Source of the DNA: Lysobacter avium
GTDB lineage: Bacteria; Pseudomonadota; Gammaproteobacteria; Xanthomonadales; Xanthomonadaceae
Direction of reading: 5' to 3'
Length of the DNA: 64,000 bases
Assembly (NCBI RefSeq): GCF_015209745.1
Contig: NZ_CP063657.1
Span: forward strand, 62,001-126,000
The translations under genes and the position numbers were made by a program. The notes below the pieces were generated by a model. The model was given only the letters and a program-made list of their open reading frames with translations. It did not search any database and had not been told where the DNA came from. Positions 61,974-64,000 of this stretch are shown in pieces. How positions within the stretch are numbered: position 1 is the first letter of the stretch; each line of letters starts with the position of its first letter.

Positions 61974-62666
61974 ATGATGGGCATCGTGCTGCTGCGGGTC
62001 GTCCTCGCGGCGGCCTACCCGCTGCTGGCCCATCGCGCCAGCGTGGATGCCAACAACGCCCTGGCGATCGTGGCGTTGCTCGATCTGGTCCTGGTCGTGC
62101 TGCTGGAGCCGCTGCTGCGCGCCCGCACTTGGGCCTGGTTGCTGCTTGCGCTGGCCTGCGCCGGCCTGTGGGCGATGCGCGGCAGCGATGTGCCGGTGGT
62201 GCTGCTGCTGGGTCCGCCGGCGTTGTTCGCCGCGCTGATCTCCTGGTTCTTCGGCCGCAGCCTGCGCGCTGGGCGCGTGCCGGTGATCACGCGCATCGCG
62301 GCGGCGATGGAAGGCTGCCCGCCTGATGCACTGGAGCCGCGCCTGCTGCGTTACACGACGCGGCTGACCCTGGCCTGGGCGGTATTGCTGGCCGTGCTGG
62401 CGCTGGCGGACAGCGCACTGGCGGTGATCGCGGTGCCCGATGGCGTGCTGGCCCGGCTGGGCTACCCGCCGCTCATCAGCGTGAGCCAGCAGGCCTGGTC
62501 GTGGTTCGCCAACCTGCTCGACTACGGCATCCTGGCGGTCTTCTTTATCGGTGAGTACCTGCTGCGCAAGCGCTGGTTCCCGGATCCGCCGTATCGCAAC
62601 TTCGTCGACTTCCTGCGCCGCATGGGCCAACTGGGGCCGGGTTTCTGGCGGGACATGTTCCGCTGA
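61974..62666 (+). CDS. COG4648-type membrane protein of the aryl-polyene cluster
   Basis: A 230-residue polytopic protein with about five helices (IVLLRVVLAAAYPLLAH; AIVALLDLVLVVLLEPLL; WAWLLLALACAGLWAM; VVLLLGPPALFAALISWFF; LAWAVLLAVLALADSALAV; plus GILAVFFIGEYLL). Loops are rich in Arg, with PVITRIAAAMEGCPPDALEPR and the ending RRMGQLGPGFWRDMF. COG4648 members occur in aryl-polyene clusters, where their function is unassigned. It begins 21 bp after the carrier protein. Two consecutive ATGs make the start uncertain by one codon. Confidence 0.85.
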   Translation: MMGIVLLRVVLAAAYPLLAHRASVDANNALAIVALLDLVLVVLLEPLLRARTWAWLLLALACAGLWAMRGSDVPVVLLLGPPALFAALISWFFGRSLRAGRVPVITRIAAAMEGCPPDALEPRLLRYTTRLTLAWAVLLAVLALADSALAVIAVPDGVLARLGYPPLISVSQQAWSWFANLLDYGILAVFFIGEYLLRKRWFPDPPYRNFVDFLRRMGQLGPGFWRDMFR

Positions 62667-62713
62667 CGCGGTTCATCGCGCTGGCTTATCCTTGCCGGTC
62701 CGCAAGCCGCAGC

Positions 62714-63040
62714 GTGAAAACCTCCGTGGTCCCCGTGCCGTTCGTGATCGCCGCCGACCATCCCAGCCTGCCGGGCCACTTCCCCGGCCGCCCGGTGGTG
62801 CCCGGCGTGGTGATCCTGGACCGCGTACTGGAGTTGATCGAGTCCCTGCACCCGGAAGTGGCCGGCGCGCCGCTGCGCCTGCCGCAGGTCAAGTTCCTGC
62901 ACCCGCTGCTGCCGGAGCAGACCGCGTCGATCGAGCTGGAGCTGCTGGGCGAAGCGGCACCGCTGCGCTGGCGCTTCCGCATCCTCCGCGGCGACAGCCT
63001 GCTGGCCAGCGGCGAAGTGGCCGCGGGGTCGCCTTCGTGA
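62714..63040 (+). CDS. Hotdog-fold dehydratase (ApeI/FabZ-like)
   Basis: A 108-residue hotdog protein with the FabZ/ApeI signature: DHPSLPGHFPGRPVVPGVV, containing the His and the HFPG loop. The remainder (PLRLPQVKFLHPLLPEQTASIELELLG) forms the central sheet. In aryl-polyene clusters such dehydratases act on 3-hydroxyacyl-ACP during chain extension. GTG start. The stop overlaps the next gene by 4 bp (GTGA), so the two are coupled. Confidence 0.9.
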   Translation: MKTSVVPVPFVIAADHPSLPGHFPGRPVVPGVVILDRVLELIESLHPEVAGAPLRLPQVKFLHPLLPEQTASIELELLGEAAPLRWRFRILRGDSLLASGEVAAGSPS

Positions 63041-64000
63041 GCGACAGCTGGGTTGAACGGCCCGAGGGCGGCAGCCAGTTTGCGTTCGGATTGATACGCA
63101 CGATCGCCGAAGTGGTCGGGCGCGGGCCGACCCGGTTGCTGCTCTGGCCGATCACCGCGTACTACGTGCTCGCCCGCGGTCCGGAACGCCGGGCCTCGCG
63201 CGCTTACCTCAGCCGCGTACTGGGGCGGCCGGCGCGGTGGCGCGACGTGTTCCGCCACGTGCACGTGTTTTCCGCGACCATCCTGGACCGCGTGTTCCTG
63301 CTGGGTGGCCAGCTCCCGCGCTTCGACCTGCGCGTGGAAGGCGTGGAGAAGCTGCTGGAGCAGGTCGACCGCGGCCAGGGCGTGCTGATGTTCGGCTCCC
63401 ACCTGGGCAGTTTCGAGGTGCTGAGGATGCTCGCCACCGAGCGCCCGCAGGTGCAGCTTCGGGTGGTGCTGGACGTCGGCCACAATCCGGCGTTGACCCA
63501 ATTGCTGGATGCGCTGAATCCGGGCGTCGCAAAGACCGTGATCGACGCCGGCCAGGACGGCCCTTCGCTGCTGCTGGCGATCAAGGACGCGACCGACGCC
63601 GGCGCGCTGGTGGCGATGCTGGTCGACCGGGTCCAGCCCGGTAAACCGTCGTACCCGGCGAATTTCCTGGGCGGGGTCGCACACTTCCCCACCGCGCCCT
63701 GGCTGGTGGCCAGCGTGCTGAAAGTGCCGGTGCTGCTGGGTTTTGGCCTCTACCGCGGCGGTCGCCGCTACGATCTGCTGTTCGAGATGTTCGACCGGTG
63801 CATCCGCATCGAGCGCCGGCAGCGCCAGCAGGCCCTGCAGGGAATCATTCAGCGTTACGCCGACCGCTTGCAGCACCATGCCCGCAACGCCCCTTACAAC
63901 TGGTTCAATTTCTATGACTTCTGGCAACCCGAAGATGAAGCGATCGACCTGGCTCGCGCGCCTGACCCGGCTGGACCTGCGTTGGCTGGCGGCACCGCTG
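63037..64000 (+). CDS. LpxL-like acyltransferase of the aryl-polyene cluster (cut by window edge)
   Basis: At least 321 residues of a lysophospholipid/lipid A-type acyltransferase. An N-terminal amphipathic helix (RGPTRLLLWPITAYYVLARG) precedes the acyltransferase core. The H-x4-E motif region is SHLGSFEVLR and the later segment is LVDRVQPGKPSYPANFLGG. The conserved FNFYDFW text near the end is typical of the APE version. It probably transfers the polyene chain to a lipid or sugar acceptor at the inner membrane. The frame is open to the window end, so the true stop is unseen. It overlaps the dehydratase by 4 bp. Confidence 0.88.
   Translation, partial: MSDSWVERPEGGSQFAFGLIRTIAEVVGRGPTRLLLWPITAYYVLARGPERRASRAYLSRVLGRPARWRDVFRHVHVFSATILDRVFLLGGQLPRFDLRVEGVEKLLEQVDRGQGVLMFGSHLGSFEVLRMLATERPQVQLRVVLDVGHNPALTQLLDALNPGVAKTVIDAGQDGPSLLLAIKDATDAGALVAMLVDRVQPGKPSYPANFLGGVAHFPTAPWLVASVLKVPVLLGFGLYRGGRRYDLLFEMFDRCIRIERRQRQQALQGIIQRYADRLQHHARNAPYNWFNFYDFWQPEDEAIDLARAPDPAGPALAGGTA
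63935..64000 (+). CDS. Possible start of the next gene, overlapping the acyltransferase
   Basis: In a second frame an ATG at 63935 opens a reading frame (KRSTWLARLTRLDLRWLAAP) with basic then hydrophobic residues. It looks like the beginning of a signal peptide, as expected for the LolA-like or exporter gene that usually follows in aryl-polyene clusters. Only 22 codons are visible, so the call is weak. Confidence 0.4.
   Translation, partial: MKRSTWLARLTRLDLRWLAAPL

Overview
The window is high-GC chromosomal DNA that most likely comes from the Xanthomonadaceae (a Lysobacter, Luteimonas, Stenotrophomonas or Xanthomonas relative). Family-typical markers are an Ax21-type outer-membrane protein, a XanB2-type chorismatase beside hemB and the start of an aryl-polyene/xanthomonadin cluster, and an OleA closely resembling the Xanthomonas enzyme. 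Genes are densely packed, often with 4-bp overlaps. I saw no rRNA, tRNA, insertion sequence, integrase or CRISPR array. No gene-free stretch exceeds about 260 bp.

Layout. 0-5.3 kb: the end of an MFS transporter, a DUF938 methyltransferase, two secreted L,D-transpeptidase-family proteins, a small membrane protein and a BCCT osmolyte transporter. 5.4-8.1 kb (minus): a GxSxG lipase-like protein with a tryptophan hendecad tail, abutted with no gap by an ankyrin-repeat lipoprotein. This looks like a secreted effector and its immunity protein. 8.2-11.9 kb (minus): a giant indolepyruvate oxidoreductase fusion. 12-17.8 kb: two secreted proteins of unknown role, then ParA-like ATPase, SixA, YceI and a phospholipase-D lipoprotein. 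17.8-18.5 kb: an AT-richer pocket with two short ORFs that share a C-terminal signature. 18.6-24.6 kb: thioesterase, acyltransferase, YheT hydrolase, TPR/sulfotransferase-like protein, PEBP and UppP. 24.8-28.1 kb: glnA and a large LysM protein with no known homologue that I recognise.

28.2-40 kb: yggS-pdxY, sodC, thiolase, hemD-hemX-hemY, lipoproteins, and rhodanese-secB-gpsA ending at a perfect bidirectional terminator. 40-48 kb: Ax21, a cysteine-synthase-like enzyme, pgl, trmL, a two-domain M16 peptidase and oleA. 48.1-57.3 kb: a partial type VI secretion block (TssM, TagF, an OmpA-like protein, a TagX-like peptidoglycan hydrolase and two uncharacterised membrane proteins). 57.4-64 kb: gamma carbonic anhydrase, aroE, hemB, xanB2, and divergently an acyl carrier protein, membrane protein, dehydratase and acyltransferase that open an aryl-polyene cluster.

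The most notable unexplained signal is an interrupted palindrome (CTRGGG-N4-CCCYAG) at matching positions upstream of only two genes, 20 kb apart: the lipase-like effector and the orphan LysM protein. It suggests a common regulator and puts the LysM protein in the same biological category as the putative effector. Both lack signal peptides, and the genome carries type VI secretion genes.
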